From assembly GCF_040215725.1 (NCBI RefSeq), contig NZ_CP157967.1, positions 1,054,001 through 1,118,000 of the forward strand: a DNA stretch of 64,000 nucleotides. The letters are read 5' to 3'. Made by a program: the position numbers and the translations under genes. The notes under the pieces were generated by a model that saw only the letters and a list, made by a program, of their open reading frames with translations, did not search any database and was not told the DNA's origin. Shown here in pieces: positions 54,752 to 64,000 of the stretch; position 1 is the first letter of the stretch; every line of letters begins with the position of its first letter. Source of the DNA: Rhizobium sp. ZPR4. Its GTDB lineage: Bacteria > Pseudomonadota > Alphaproteobacteria > Rhizobiales > Rhizobiaceae.

Positions 54752-56820
54752 GCATTCCATCCTCGCGCGAGTGGCTGTTCTCCGTCAAAGCTTTCATTGC
54801 TGCGATCATGGCGCTGTTCATCGCGTTGTCGCTCGATCTGCCGCGCCCCTATTGGGCGATGGCGGCCGTCTATGTGGTCGCCAATCCGCTTGCTGGCGCA
54901 ACCAGCTCCAAGGGGCTTTATCGCGCGCTTGGCACGCTGATCGGCGCCACAGCGTCGGTGATCCTCATTCCGCTCTTCGTCAATGCGCCGGAACTGCTGT
55001 CAATCGTGGTTGCGCTCTGGACCGGCACTCTGCTGTTCATCTCGATGCTCGACCGTACCTCGCGCAGCTATGTTTTCATGCTGGCCGGCTATACGCTGCC
55101 GCTGATCGCGCTGCCGACCGTCGGTTCACCCGAAACCATCTTCGATGTCGCGCTCGCCCGTTCGGAGGAAATCATCATCGGTATCGTCTGCGCAAGCGTC
55201 GTCAGCGCCATCGCCTTTCCGAGCAGCGTTGGCACCTTGCTTGGTCAGCGCATCGGTTCGTGGCTGGATGATGCCGGCACCTGGGCGGATGAGATCCTGC
55301 GCGGCGAGGGTGCTTCGCCCGCAACGCCCCTGAAGCGCCAGAAGCTTGCCGCCGACGTTTCCGGCCTCGATCTCGTCATTAGCCAGTTGAAATATGATGC
55401 GGGCAGCCGCGATATTGTCAGGCATTCACGCGAGCTGCGCGGTCGCCTGTTGATGCTGTTGCCGCTCTTCTCCTCCCTTGCTGACCGCCTGCACGCCTTG
55501 AAGGCCACCGGCAAGCCGCTACCACAGGAATTGGTTGCCGTTCTGAACGACGTGGCCGATTGGCTCGGGCAGGGTAGTCGCGGCAAGCTCGATGAGACCG
55601 CCGAAACCTTATCGGGAAAGATCGAGGAGTTGCAGCAGAATGATCTTGACCTCGGTTGGGATGACCTCGTCCGGTCGAGCGCTCTTGCCCGCCTGAAGGA
55701 AATCGTCGACCTTTGGCAGGATTGTCTGACGCTGCGTGCCCAGATCGTTTCCGGGCAGCAGGTCGGCACTTGGCGCCCCGCCTTCCGCCATCGCAACGTC
55801 GTCGGTCACATCAGGCACTATGATTACGCCCTGCTTGCCTTCTCGGCCGGTGGTGTCATCGCCGGGATTGCGGTTGCCTGCTTCTTCTGGATCTATTCCG
55901 GATGGGAGGATGGCGCCGGCTTCGTCGCCATGGCGGCCGTTGCCTGCTCGTTTTTCGCCGCGCTCGATCGCCCCGCGCCCTTCATCACCACTATGTTCAT
56001 ATGGACCGCGCTCAGCCTCGTCATCGCCTGCGTCTATATCTTCGGTGTCTTGCCGTCGATCTCCGGCTTCGAGATGCTGGTGCTGGTCTTCGCTCCGCCC
56101 TTCCTGGTGATGGGCGTTCTGATTACCCGCCCGCAAACGAACATGCTCGGCATGCTGCTGGCGGTGAACGGTGCAAGTTTCATCGCGCTTCAGGATCGTT
56201 ACACGGCCGATTTCGCCAGTTTTACCAACAGCGCTATTGCAGCTCTGGCCGGCGTGGGCTTCGCCCTGGTCTGGACCTTGCTCACCCGGCCGTTCGGCGC
56301 CGAGCTTGCCGCCTGGCGACTGGTCAGGGCCGGCTGGACCGATCTTGCCGAAACCGCCGCCGGTATCCGTCGTGCCGATCACGAACGCCTGTCCGGCCGC
56401 ATCCTCGACCGCCTCGGCCAGCTCGTGCCCCGCCTTGCAGGTATCGAGGACCGCGAACTGAAGAAGGTCGACGGTTACGCCGATGTCCGCCTCGGCTTTA
56501 ACGTGCTGATGCTGCAGAAGGAGCGTGGTCAGCTGAAGCCGCCCGCCGCCGCATCCGTCAGCGAAGTGCTGATTGGTGTATCGGATTTCTATCGTTCGCG
56601 GCTGAAGGCCAAGCGCGCCATCGAACCCACGGACGAGCTGCGAGTCTCGATCGACCATGGCCTCGAAGCCGTCGCACAGGAAAAGCGGCACGCCGGCCGG
56701 GCAAGCCTCGATGCGCTCGTCGGTCTTCGTCGGGCGCTCTTCCCCCATGCCGAACCGCCGGCGAGCTGGCAGCCGCCTTTATCCGATACAACTCAACCTC
56801 TTCCCATCGCCGCCGAGTAA
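54748..56820 (+). CDS. FUSC-family aromatic acid efflux protein, AaeB-like
   Basis: 690 residues. Two membrane blocks (about residues 10-160 and 370-520) separated by a soluble region, the FUSC/ArAE architecture of AaeB, which exports p-hydroxybenzoic and related acids in E. coli. LPRPYWAMAAVYVVANPLAG is the conserved N-terminal motif. Followed by DUF1656 and HlyD genes, giving the aaeXAB order in reverse content (B-X-A). Substrate is inferred from family only. Confidence 0.82.
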   Translation: MSIPSSREWLFSVKAFIAAIMALFIALSLDLPRPYWAMAAVYVVANPLAGATSSKGLYRALGTLIGATASVILIPLFVNAPELLSIVVALWTGTLLFISMLDRTSRSYVFMLAGYTLPLIALPTVGSPETIFDVALARSEEIIIGIVCASVVSAIAFPSSVGTLLGQRIGSWLDDAGTWADEILRGEGASPATPLKRQKLAADVSGLDLVISQLKYDAGSRDIVRHSRELRGRLLMLLPLFSSLADRLHALKATGKPLPQELVAVLNDVADWLGQGSRGKLDETAETLSGKIEELQQNDLDLGWDDLVRSSALARLKEIVDLWQDCLTLRAQIVSGQQVGTWRPAFRHRNVVGHIRHYDYALLAFSAGGVIAGIAVACFFWIYSGWEDGAGFVAMAAVACSFFAALDRPAPFITTMFIWTALSLVIACVYIFGVLPSISGFEMLVLVFAPPFLVMGVLITRPQTNMLGMLLAVNGASFIALQDRYTADFASFTNSAIAALAGVGFALVWTLLTRPFGAELAAWRLVRAGWTDLAETAAGIRRADHERLSGRILDRLGQLVPRLAGIEDRELKKVDGYADVRLGFNVLMLQKERGQLKPPAAASVSEVLIGVSDFYRSRLKAKRAIEPTDELRVSIDHGLEAVAQEKRHAGRASLDALVGLRRALFPHAEPPASWQPPLSDTTQPLPIAAE

Positions 56821-56824
56821 CATC

Positions 56825-57034
56825 ATGCCCGCAGAATTCGATCTTTATGGCGTCTATATCCCACGCCTTCTTGTTCTCATGCTGGTGACGCTGTTTGCCG
56901 TCATCATCGTTCGACGCCTGCTGGCATGGATCGGAGTTTACACTCTGGTCTGGCATCGCGGTCTTTTCGATCTCGCGCTTTACGTCCTTTTGCTCAGCGC
57001 CGTCTCCTCTGTCTCTCGTTGGTACTTCACATGA
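56825..57034 (+). CDS. DUF1656 small membrane protein, AaeX-like
   Basis: 69 residues with two hydrophobic segments (YIPRLLVLMLVTLFAVIIVR; GLFDLALYVLLLSAVSSVSR). It begins four nt after the FUSC gene stop and its own stop overlaps the HlyD start (ATGA), a sign of a tight operon. AaeX is the matching small protein in E. coli; its role is unknown. Confidence 0.85.
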   Translation: MPAEFDLYGVYIPRLLVLMLVTLFAVIIVRRLLAWIGVYTLVWHRGLFDLALYVLLLSAVSSVSRWYFT

Positions 57035-57921
57035 ACGCGTTAAAACTCATCGGCCGCGTGGCCGTCACTCTCATCTTCGTCGTTGCCGCCGTCTATGTCG
57101 GCCGCCAGCTCTGGGGCCACTACATGGACGAGCCCTGGACGCGCGATGCGCGCCTGCGGGCCGATGTCGTCGGCATTGCGCCTGATGTCTCAGGCCTCGT
57201 GAGCGAGGTCCTCGTCAAGGACAACCAGACCGTCAAGAAGGGCGATGTCCTCTTCCGCGTCGATCGCGATCGCTTCGCCATCGCGCTCGAACAGGCGGAT
57301 GCAGCTCTTGCAAGCAGCAATGCCGCTCTCGACCAGGCCCGCCGCGAAAGCCAGCGGCAGGCGCGCCTTGGCGATGCCGCCTCTCTCCAGCAGAAGGAGC
57401 AGGCGCAGACCACAGAGCAGCAGGATGAAGCCGCCGTTCGTCAGGCGACCGCCAATCGCGAGCTTGCCCAGCTCAATCTCGACCGCTCCGAGGTCCGCGC
57501 CACCGTCAATGGCACGATCTCCAACCTCAGCCTGCGTCCGGGCGATTATGTCTCTGCCGGCACCGCCAAGGTGGCGCTGATCGACAGCGATTCCCTTCGC
57601 GTCGAAGGTTATTTCGAGGAAACCAAGCTCCCGCGCATCCATGTCGGCGACGAAGTCCACATTCATCTGATGGGCCAGGCTGAGAAACTGACCGGCCATG
57701 TCGAAAGCATCGCCTACGGCATCGAGGACCGCGAGCGCACCTCCGGCAGCCTGCTTGCCAATATTACCCCGACGTTCAGCTGGGTGCGCCTGGCGCAGCG
57801 CGTGCCGGTGCGCATCGCGCTCGACAAGGTGCCTGACGGCACGAAGCTGATTGCCGGCCTGACGGCGACCGTCGAGGTGCAGGAGCAGGGCCAGGCGAAG
57901 ATCGCCAGCGCTGCAGAATGA
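57031..57921 (+). CDS. HlyD-family periplasmic adaptor, AaeA-like
   Basis: 296 residues. One N-terminal membrane anchor (IGRVAVTLIFVVAAVYVGRQ), then the biotinyl-lipoyl halves (VVGIAPDVSGLVSEVLVKDN and VRATVNGTISNLSLRPGDYV) around a coiled-coil hairpin with DAALASSNAALDQARRESQR, and a beta-barrel (EGYFEETKLPRIHVGDEVHI). Links the FUSC pump to an outer-membrane channel, as AaeA does. Confidence 0.85.
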   Translation: MNALKLIGRVAVTLIFVVAAVYVGRQLWGHYMDEPWTRDARLRADVVGIAPDVSGLVSEVLVKDNQTVKKGDVLFRVDRDRFAIALEQADAALASSNAALDQARRESQRQARLGDAASLQQKEQAQTTEQQDEAAVRQATANRELAQLNLDRSEVRATVNGTISNLSLRPGDYVSAGTAKVALIDSDSLRVEGYFEETKLPRIHVGDEVHIHLMGQAEKLTGHVESIAYGIEDRERTSGSLLANITPTFSWVRLAQRVPVRIALDKVPDGTKLIAGLTATVEVQEQGQAKIASAAE

Positions 57922-57950
57922 CTATTGCTTGAAAGAGCAGGGCGACCGCT

Positions 57951-58604
57951 TCAGGCCGCCCTGGAACTGGAAGCCACTGCCGGCCTGCGCGCCGCCCGCC
58001 GTCTCTCCATCATGATCGGCCGGTAGGATCTGTAGAGGATCATGGCGATCAGCAGGCCGATATAGATGAATTGTTCCAGCGACAGCACCTTGGTCGACAG
58101 GGCGAAGTGCAAGGCGACGCAGGCGGCGACGATATAGACGAGGCGATGCAGCCAGATCCATGTCTTGCCGAGCCGTTTGATCGAGAAGTTGTTCGAGGTT
58201 ACGGCAAGCGCCAGCAGCATGACGAGCCCCGCCATGCCGAACATGATGAAGGGCCGCTTCAGCACGTCGTCGATGACAGCCTGTACGTCGAGCGCCTGAT
58301 CGAGAACCATGTAGACGGTCAGGTGCATCAGCGCGTAGTAGAAACAGAGCAGGCCGAGCGCGCGGCGATAGCGCAGATAGTTCCAGCCGAAGAGATCGCG
58401 AAGCGGCGTGACCGCAAGCGTCAGCAGCAGGAAGCGGATCGCCCACAGCCCCAGGAAAAGCTCAAAGGTTTTCACCGCATCGGCGCCGAGCTGATCCGTT
58501 GCGCCGAGATAGAATTCCCGGGCGGCCGGCAGGAGCCCGACGACATAGAGCGCCCATACTGAGGCAGGCTGCCAGCGCTTGGGCAGGGCGAAGGAGAAAG
58601 CCAT
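57951..58604 (-). CDS. msrQ: Heme-binding membrane subunit MsrQ (YedZ)
   Basis: 217 residues with about six membrane segments; ferric-reductase-like haem protein that feeds electrons from the quinone pool to MsrP. Haem-ligand histidines lie in ALMHLTVYMVLD, IWLHRLVYIVAACVALHFAL. Its start overlaps the msrP stop by one base (TGATG). Confidence 0.92.
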   Translation of the reverse strand: MAFSFALPKRWQPASVWALYVVGLLPAAREFYLGATDQLGADAVKTFELFLGLWAIRFLLLTLAVTPLRDLFGWNYLRYRRALGLLCFYYALMHLTVYMVLDQALDVQAVIDDVLKRPFIMFGMAGLVMLLALAVTSNNFSIKRLGKTWIWLHRLVYIVAACVALHFALSTKVLSLEQFIYIGLLIAMILYRSYRPIMMERRRAARRPAVASSSRAA

Positions 58605-59554
58605 CAGAAATTCACCCTGAGGTCCATGCCGCTATAGAGGCTGGCGACCTGATCAGCATAGCCGTTGAAGGGCAGGGTGGGATGCCGGTTCGAGCCGAAG
58701 AAGCCGCCTTCGCCGATGCGCCGTTCGGTTGCCTGGCTCCAGCGCGGATGGTCGACGGCCGGATTGACGTTGGCATAGAAGCCGTATTCCTGGCTGTTCG
58801 TCGCCTGCCAGGTATTCACCGGCTGCTTGTCGGTGAGCGTGATGCGCACGATCGACTTGATGCCTTTGAAGCCATATTTCCACGGCACGACGAGCCGGAT
58901 CGGCGCGCCGTTCTGGTTGGGCAGGGTCTCGCCATAAAGGCCGACGGCCAGCAGCGTCAGCGGGTTGCGGGCCTCGTCCAGGCGCAGACCCTCGACATAG
59001 GGCCATTCCAGCGATTGCAGGAGGCCGGATTGCCCCGGCATCTCCTCGGGCCGCACCACGGTCTCGAAGGTCACGAATTTGGCACTGCCCTGAGGCTCTA
59101 CCTTGTCAAGCAGGGCAGAGAGCTGGAAGCCGTCCCAGGGAATGACCATCGACCAGGCTTCGACGCAGCGCATCCGATAGACGCGCTCTTCCGGCGGAAA
59201 CTCCTTGATCAAGGCATCGACATCGAAGGTGCCGGGCTTGTTGACCATGCCGTCGACCTTGATGGTCCACGGCCGCGGCTTGAACTTGCCCGAGAGGTTG
59301 GCCGGATCGGCCTTGTCGAGACCGAATTCGTAGAAATTGTTGTAGGTAGTGACGTCCTTGATCGGCGTCAGCTTCTCATCGACCGTATAATTGCTCTTGG
59401 TCGCCGTCAGCGCCTCGGCCATCGCCGCCTTGCCACCGACAGCCGCGATGCCGATGCCAGCTGCTGCGGCCGTCAGGAAATCGCGCCGCTTCAGATAGAC
59501 CGAGCGCGGCGTGATCTCGGAGGATGTGATTTTCGGTGGGCGGAAGGAGGCCAT
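58604..59554 (-). CDS. msrP: Protein-methionine-sulfoxide reductase catalytic subunit MsrP (YedY)
   Basis: 316 residues. Tat-type signal with twin arginines at residues 23-24 ([20 protein letters not shown]); molybdopterin enzyme whose Mo-binding Cys130 lies in [20 protein letters not shown]. Repairs oxidised methionines of periplasmic proteins with electrons from MsrQ. Operon with msrQ downstream. Start ATG 59554. Confidence 0.93.
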   Translation of the reverse strand: MASFRPPKITSSEITPRSVYLKRRDFLTAAAAGIGIAAVGGKAAMAEALTATKSNYTVDEKLTPIKDVTTYNNFYEFGLDKADPANLSGKFKPRPWTIKVDGMVNKPGTFDVDALIKEFPPEERVYRMRCVEAWSMVIPWDGFQLSALLDKVEPQGSAKFVTFETVVRPEEMPGQSGLLQSLEWPYVEGLRLDEARNPLTLLAVGLYGETLPNQNGAPIRLVVPWKYGFKGIKSIVRITLTDKQPVNTWQATNSQEYGFYANVNPAVDHPRWSQATERRIGEGGFFGSNRHPTLPFNGYADQVASLYSGMDLRVNF

Positions 59555-59893
59555 GGAGCAATTCCTCTATGCGGTAACAGCTTCGATATCAGCCATACGC
59601 AGTGGACACGGATTTTGTTACACTCTTAGGCAGGCATTTCTTTGGAAGTGAAAGCAACTTTTTGTGTGTGCTTGTGAACAGGCGGCTTCGTTCCCAATTG
59701 TGGTCGTAATGCTTGTTTGTCCGGCCGCAGCACTTGCCCCGCAGCGTACCGGATTCGCTTGAGTTGATAGTGACAGTATTGCACGATTGGATTAGGACAA
59801 TTCCAAAAAGCGGAGTTGCCGGCGTCCCCTTCGGCCCGAAACCTTTGGCCCATGCCGACGCCGCACAAATTCCAGGATGACGAGGAAGACACC
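59555..59893. other. Divergent gap between msrP and ilvD
   Basis: 339 nt that must hold both promoters. The stretch around 59640-59680 is T/G-rich, and TTGATA at 59763 could be a -35 for ilvD, but I see no convincing -10, hairpin or leader peptide. No gene. Confidence 0.4.
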
Positions 59894-61732
59894 ATGCCAG
59901 CTTATCGTTCCAGAACCACCACCCACGGCCGCAACATGGCCGGCGCGCGCGGCCTTTGGCGTGCGACGGGTATGAAGGATAGCGATTTCGGCAAGCCCAT
60001 TATTGCAGTGGTCAATTCCTTTACCCAGTTCGTGCCCGGCCACGTTCACCTCAAGGATCTCGGCCAGCTCGTCGCCCGCGAAATCGAAGCGGCCGGCGGC
60101 GTTGCCAAGGAATTCAACACCATCGCCGTTGATGACGGTATCGCCATGGGCCATGACGGCATGCTCTATTCGCTGCCGTCGCGCGAGCTGATCGCCGACA
60201 GCGTCGAATACATGGTCAATGCCCATTGCGCCGACGCCATGGTCTGCATTTCGAACTGCGACAAGATCACCCCCGGCATGCTGATGGCCTCGCTGCGCCT
60301 CAATATCCCGACGGTCTTCGTGTCCGGCGGCCCGATGGAAGCCGGCAAGGTCGTTCTGCATGGCAAGAAGGTCGCGCTCGATCTCGTCGATGCCATGGTC
60401 GCCGCTGCCGACGACAAGATCAGCGACGAGGACGTTCAGGTCATCGAGCGTTCGGCCTGTCCGACCTGCGGCTCTTGCTCGGGCATGTTCACCGCCAATT
60501 CGATGAACTGCCTGACCGAGGCGCTCGGCCTGTCGCTGCCGGGCAATGGCTCGACGCTCGCCACCCATGCCGACCGCAAGCGGCTCTTCGTCGAAGCAGG
60601 CCATCTGGTCGTCGATCTCGCCCGCCGCTATTACGAGCAGGACGATGGTTCCATCCTGCCGCGTTCCGTCGCCTCCAAGCAGGCTTTCGAGAACGCCATG
60701 GCGCTCGATATCGCCATGGGCGGTTCGACGAACACGGTTCTGCATATTCTGGCCGCTGCGCATGAAGGCGAAGTCGATTTCACCATGGCCGACATCGACG
60801 CGCTCTCGCGCCGCGTGCCGTGCCTCTCCAAGGTTGCGCCCGCCAAGAGCGACGTACACATGGAAGACGTACACCGCGCCGGCGGCATCATGTCGATCCT
60901 CGGCGAGCTCGACAAGGGCGGCCTCATCAACCGCGATTGCCCGACCGTTCACGCCGAAACCCTCGGCGACGCCATCGACCGTTGGGACATCACCCGCACC
61001 AACAGCGAAAGCGTGCGCGAATTCTTCCGCGCGGCGCCCGGCGGCGTTCCGACACAGGTTGCCTTCAGCCAGAGCTCCCGTTGGGATGAGCTGGATACGG
61101 ACCGCGAGAAGGGCGTCATCCGCTCCGTCGAGCATCCCTTCTCCAAGGATGGCGGTCTGGCCGTCCTCAAGGGCAACTTGGCGCTCGATGGCTGCATCGT
61201 GAAGACGGCCGGTGTCGATGAATCGATCCTGAAGTTCTCCGGCCCGGCCAAGGTCTTCGAAAGCCAAGACGCTGCCGTCAAGGGCATTCTCAGCAATGAA
61301 GTCGTGGCTGGCGACGTCGTCGTCATCCGCTACGAAGGCCCGAAGGGCGGCCCCGGCATGCAGGAAATGCTCTATCCGACGAGCTATCTGAAGTCGAAGG
61401 GTCTCGGCAAGGCCTGCGCGCTCATCACCGACGGCCGCTTCTCCGGCGGTACGTCCGGCCTCTCCATCGGCCACGCTTCGCCGGAAGCTGCAAACGGCGG
61501 CACGATCGGCCTGGTGCGCGAAGGCGACATGATCGACATCGACATCCCGAACCGCACCATCAGCCTGCGTGTAGACGATGCTGAACTTGCCGCGCGCCGC
61601 GAAGCTCAGAACGCTAGGGGTTGGCACCCGGCCGAACCGCGCAAGCGCAACGTCACTACGGCGCTCAAGGCCTATGCTGCTTTTGCAACCAGTGCCGATC
61701 GCGGCGCCGTTCGCGATTTGGGTGGAAAATAA
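59894..61732 (+). CDS. ilvD: Dihydroxy-acid dehydratase
   Basis: 612 residues from ATG 59894 (GAGGAAG upstream). Dehydrates 2,3-dihydroxy-isovalerate and -methylvalerate in valine/isoleucine synthesis. Iron-sulfur and magnesium ligands: [12 protein letters not shown] (Cys122, with the Lys124 that is carbamylated in this family) and [17 protein letters not shown] (Cys189/192/195). Ends GKRNV-type tail then AVRDLGGK. Single gene, ending in a repeat-rich gap. Confidence 0.96.
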   Translation: MPAYRSRTTTHGRNMAGARGLWRATGMKDSDFGKPIIAVVNSFTQFVPGHVHLKDLGQLVAREIEAAGGVAKEFNTIAVDDGIAMGHDGMLYSLPSRELIADSVEYMVNAHCADAMVCISNCDKITPGMLMASLRLNIPTVFVSGGPMEAGKVVLHGKKVALDLVDAMVAAADDKISDEDVQVIERSACPTCGSCSGMFTANSMNCLTEALGLSLPGNGSTLATHADRKRLFVEAGHLVVDLARRYYEQDDGSILPRSVASKQAFENAMALDIAMGGSTNTVLHILAAAHEGEVDFTMADIDALSRRVPCLSKVAPAKSDVHMEDVHRAGGIMSILGELDKGGLINRDCPTVHAETLGDAIDRWDITRTNSESVREFFRAAPGGVPTQVAFSQSSRWDELDTDREKGVIRSVEHPFSKDGGLAVLKGNLALDGCIVKTAGVDESILKFSGPAKVFESQDAAVKGILSNEVVAGDVVVIRYEGPKGGPGMQEMLYPTSYLKSKGLGKACALITDGRFSGGTSGLSIGHASPEAANGGTIGLVREGDMIDIDIPNRTISLRVDDAELAARREAQNARGWHPAEPRKRNVTTALKAYAAFATSADRGAVRDLGGK

Positions 61733-61734
61733 CC

Positions 61735-61903
61735 AAGCCCCTTCGCCCTGCGCAGCGGGGAGAAGGTGGACTCGAACGGTCGAGCATAGCTCGACCGCGA
61801 GAGGACGGATGAGGGGCTTTCGAGCTTTATCGCAACGGCGGAGCTTATCTGTCCCTGCGTTTACCCCTCACCCTAACCCTCTCCCCGCAGGCGGGGAGAG
61901 GGG
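61735..61903. repeat. Rhizobial intergenic palindromic repeat cluster
   Basis: AAGCCCC (61735-61741) pairs with GGGGCTT (61813-61819) and encloses CGGTCGAGC-ATA-GCTCGACCG (61777-61797). A second unit follows: CCCTCTCCCCGC-AG-GCGGGGAGAGGG (61878-61903), after ACCCCTCACCCTAACC. These resemble RIME/REP-type elements common in Rhizobium, recalled rather than searched. The convergent genes ilvD and the LprI-like gene may use them as terminators. Confidence 0.6.
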
Positions 61904-61945
61904 ACATCTCCGGTGAAAGCCTTCAAGCCATCACAAAACGCGCTC

Positions 61946-62293
61946 CTATAGCGGGCGATTGATCTGCTTGTAGGCGTCATTCAGTTCTTTCTGACGCTCC
62001 TGGTAGGACGAGGTAAGGCAGGCGATATCGGCACCGCAAGCCTGCCGTTTCTTTAGCCACTCCGTCTGCTGGTCCTGCATCGTGCCGCGCGCGCCCATGG
62101 CAAGAAGCCCTGAAAGCAAGTCGAAGGTCGTTACCATCCTCACGTCGGCATCGTTGAGAGCCCTCACGTCGCAGATCGTCTTTTCGTCCGGCTTCAGGTT
62201 CTGCCCCTCGCAATCGAAGCTGGCGGCATGGGAGATGCCGGTCATACCCAGCGAGATGAGGAGGGTGGCGGCGGCAAGATGGATCGATCGCAT
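61946..62293 (-). CDS. Secreted DUF1311/LprI-like protein
   Basis: 115 residues: signal peptide MRSIHLAAATLLISLGMTGI ending at SHAA, then the cysteine-containing domain SFDCEGQNLKPDEKTICDVR and MQDQQTEWLKKRQACGADIA. The Cys pairs and WLKKR pattern match the LprI lysozyme-inhibitor/DUF1311 family; a role as periplasmic lysozyme inhibitor is only family inference. Convergent with ilvD. Confidence 0.75.
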   Translation of the reverse strand: MRSIHLAAATLLISLGMTGISHAASFDCEGQNLKPDEKTICDVRALNDADVRMVTTFDLLSGLLAMGARGTMQDQQTEWLKKRQACGADIACLTSSYQERQKELNDAYKQINRPL

Positions 62294-62467
62294 ATGTGGC
62301 TCCCTTTGACGATTCCCAACGCGAAATGCATGACAGCATGTTTTTGTTCAGCGAGCCTGTTTTTTATCACCGCAAACGTCCATTTATGCTTCATGCTTCC
62401 GCCCTCTTTTCTTTCTAGCGTCGGGCGCTACAACGTTGTTTAAAGAGAATTAAAAAGGGAAATTTCC

Positions 62468-63871
62468 ATGCATGTCCTCCTGAAGCGCACTGCCGTTTCG
62501 ATGATTGCCCTCGTCGTGGCGATGCCGCTTTCCGCTGAGGCTCAGACGGCAAAGACGCTGCCGGAAAGCCAGACGCAGATGCAGCTTTCCTTCGCGCCGC
62601 TGGTCAAGCAGACCTCCGGCGCCGTGGTGAACGTCTACGCCGAACGCGTCGTGCAGCGTCAGTCGCCCTTCGCCGGCGATCCCTTCTTCGAGCAGTTTTT
62701 CGGTCAGCGCATGCCGAATCGCACGGAGAAGCAGTCTTCGCTTGGCTCGGGCGTTATCGTGGAGGCGAATGGCACCGTCATCACCAACAACCACGTCGTC
62801 GATGGCGCCGACGATATCAAGATCGCGCTTTCGGACGGCCGCGAGTTTCCCTGCAAGGTCATCTTGAAGGATGATCGCGTCGATCTCGCCGTTTTGAAGA
62901 TCCAGTCGAAGAACGAAACCTTCCCGGTTCTGCCGCTCGGCAATTCCGATGGCATCGAGGTCGGTGATCTCGTGCTGGCGATCGGTAATCCCTTCGGTGT
63001 CGGACAGACTGTCACGAGCGGCATCGTCTCGGCGCTCGCCCGCAATCAGGTAAAGAACGAGGTCGGCTTCTTCATCCAGACCGATGCCTCGATCAACCCT
63101 GGCAATTCGGGCGGCGCGCTCGTCAACATGACCGGCCAGTTGATCGGGCTGAACACGGCGATCTTCTCCCAGGGCGGCGGCTCCAACGGTATCGGCTTCG
63201 CCATCCCGGCCAATCTGGTCAAGGTCTTCCTTGCCGCAGCCGACCGCGGCGACAAGGCTTTCGAGCGCCCCTATATCGGCGCCTCCTTCGAGCCTGTCAC
63301 ATCGGACGTTGCCGAAGCGCTTGGCCTCGACAAGGTGCGCGGTGCGCTGGTGACGAAGGTGGTCGATGGCGGCCCGGCTGCCAAGGCCGGCCTCAAGCCG
63401 GGCGAGGTGATCACGGCCCTGAACAATATCCCGATAGAGCATCCCGATGCGCTCGGCTATCGTCTGACCACGGCCGGCCTCGGTGCGACTGTATCATTGA
63501 CCGTACTTGACAACGGCAAGGAACATCAGGCCATGATGACGCTTGCCGCCGCACCCGAATCCACGCCGCGCGATGAGCGGGTGATCGAGGGCAACAATCC
63601 CTTCTCCGGCGCAACCGTTGCCAATCTCTCGCCGCGCGTCGCCGATGATCTGCATATGCCACCGGATTCCACCGGCGTCGTTATCGAGAGCCTGAAGCAG
63701 AATTCGCCGGCTGACCGGCTTGGATTTGCTGCCCGCGATATCGTCATTTCCATCAATGGTGTCGCGATCAACACCACGGAAATCCTTCAGAAGACCGTCA
63801 CGTCCAACCCGAGCTTCTGGCGCGTGGAGATCGAGCGTGATGGCCAGCGCATCCGGCAGTTCTTCCGATGA
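62468..63871 (+). CDS. Periplasmic serine protease DegP/HtrA family
   Basis: 467 residues. Signal peptide MHVLLKRTAVSMIALVVAMP ending near AEAQ. Trypsin-like triad His109 (TNNHVVDG), Asp139 (DRVDLAVLK) and Ser214 (GNSGGAL); two PDZ domains follow (about residues 270-360 and 380-465). Degrades or refolds damaged envelope proteins. Its stop overlaps the rarA start by four nt (ATGA), so the two are co-translated. Confidence 0.93.
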   Translation: MHVLLKRTAVSMIALVVAMPLSAEAQTAKTLPESQTQMQLSFAPLVKQTSGAVVNVYAERVVQRQSPFAGDPFFEQFFGQRMPNRTEKQSSLGSGVIVEANGTVITNNHVVDGADDIKIALSDGREFPCKVILKDDRVDLAVLKIQSKNETFPVLPLGNSDGIEVGDLVLAIGNPFGVGQTVTSGIVSALARNQVKNEVGFFIQTDASINPGNSGGALVNMTGQLIGLNTAIFSQGGGSNGIGFAIPANLVKVFLAAADRGDKAFERPYIGASFEPVTSDVAEALGLDKVRGALVTKVVDGGPAAKAGLKPGEVITALNNIPIEHPDALGYRLTTAGLGATVSLTVLDNGKEHQAMMTLAAAPESTPRDERVIEGNNPFSGATVANLSPRVADDLHMPPDSTGVVIESLKQNSPADRLGFAARDIVISINGVAINTTEILQKTVTSNPSFWRVEIERDGQRIRQFFR

Positions 63872-64000
63872 GTAATGACCTGTTTGCACCGCGGATACCG
63901 GAGGAGGTCGCCAACAAACGGCCTCTCGCCGATCGTCTGCGGCCGCAAACATTGGCTGAAGTCACCGGTCAGGAACATCTGACCGGTGAGGACGGCGTGC
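63868..64000 (+). CDS. rarA: Replication-associated recombination protein A, N-terminal fragment
   Basis: First 44 codons only; the gene leaves the window. MSNDLFAPRIPEEVANKRPL, then ADRLRPQTLAEVTGQEHLTG, the N terminus of the RarA/MgsA AAA+ ATPase (PLADRLRP...VGQ-H pattern), which acts at stalled forks. Start overlaps the protease stop. Confidence 0.88.
   Translation, partial: MSNDLFAPRIPEEVANKRPLADRLRPQTLAEVTGQEHLTGEDGV

Noticed and set aside
59792..61627. 611-codon minus-strand frame over ilvD
   Set aside because: Antisense shadow; ilvD has all iron-sulfur and active-site motifs.

Overview
The window is a GC-rich chromosomal segment of an alphaproteobacterium of the Rhizobiaceae (Rhizobium/Agrobacterium type). 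Grounds: the rne-amiC-mrcA-prfB block, a 1380-residue RpoB, a zinc-type adenylate kinase between secY and rpsM, rpsN of the cysteine-poor type, promoters of the form CTTGAC-N17-CTATAT, and intergenic repeats of the rhizobial kind. No rRNA operon, insertion sequence, prophage or CRISPR array is visible.

Layout. (1) 1-7400: 5' part of rne (minus) with a long structured leader, then amiC, mrcA and prfB (plus; prfB keeps a programmed +1 frameshift), and convergent nadK. (2) 7.5-18.5 kb: a mosaic region. tRNA-Thr(TGT), tRNA-Tyr(GTA), tRNA-Gly(TCC), tuf, tRNA-Trp(CCA) and secE stand in the same order as the E. coli thrU-tyrU-glyT-tufB / secE region, but are separated by rlmB, an Inh-type inhibitor, a methyltransferase, small unknown proteins, a DUF3597 protein, a P-loop ATPase, a GrpB-family protein, a sugar-nucleotide epimerase and two glycosyltransferase-like genes. 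(3) 18.6-30.9 kb: secE-nusG-rplK-rplA-rplJ-rplL-rpoB-rpoC. (4) 31-51 kb: rpsL-rpsG-fusA-tuf, the S10, spc and alpha ribosomal protein operons, with secY, adk and rpoA. (5) 51-64 kb: accessory and metabolic genes: a DUF2809 membrane protein, an APH-fold kinase, DinB, TetR, a MarR-regulated AaeXAB-like efflux operon, msrPQ, ilvD, an LprI-like protein, a DegP/HtrA protease and the start of rarA.

How it fits together. About half of the window is the transcription/translation core: RNA polymerase beta, beta' and alpha, NusG, EF-G, two EF-Tu genes, release factor 2, about thirty ribosomal proteins, the SecE and SecY translocon subunits, and RNase E. Genes inside the ribosomal operons are closely spaced or overlap. 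The few larger gaps (rplA-rplJ, rplL-rpoB, rpoB-rpoC, tuf-rpsJ, rpsQ-rplN, rplO-secY) all hold perfect or nearly perfect hairpins, which makes them the likely attenuation or processing points.

I found no clearly novel multi-gene system. The best leads are a 68-residue putative zinc-ribbon protein in what looks like an AT-richer insert next to tRNA-Gly (11639-11845), a possible GT29-like glycosyltransferase coupled to a GT8-like enzyme (16604-18171), the non-terminator stem-loops of the rpl-rpo cluster, the structured rne leader, and the two tuf genes that differ at only six synonymous sites.
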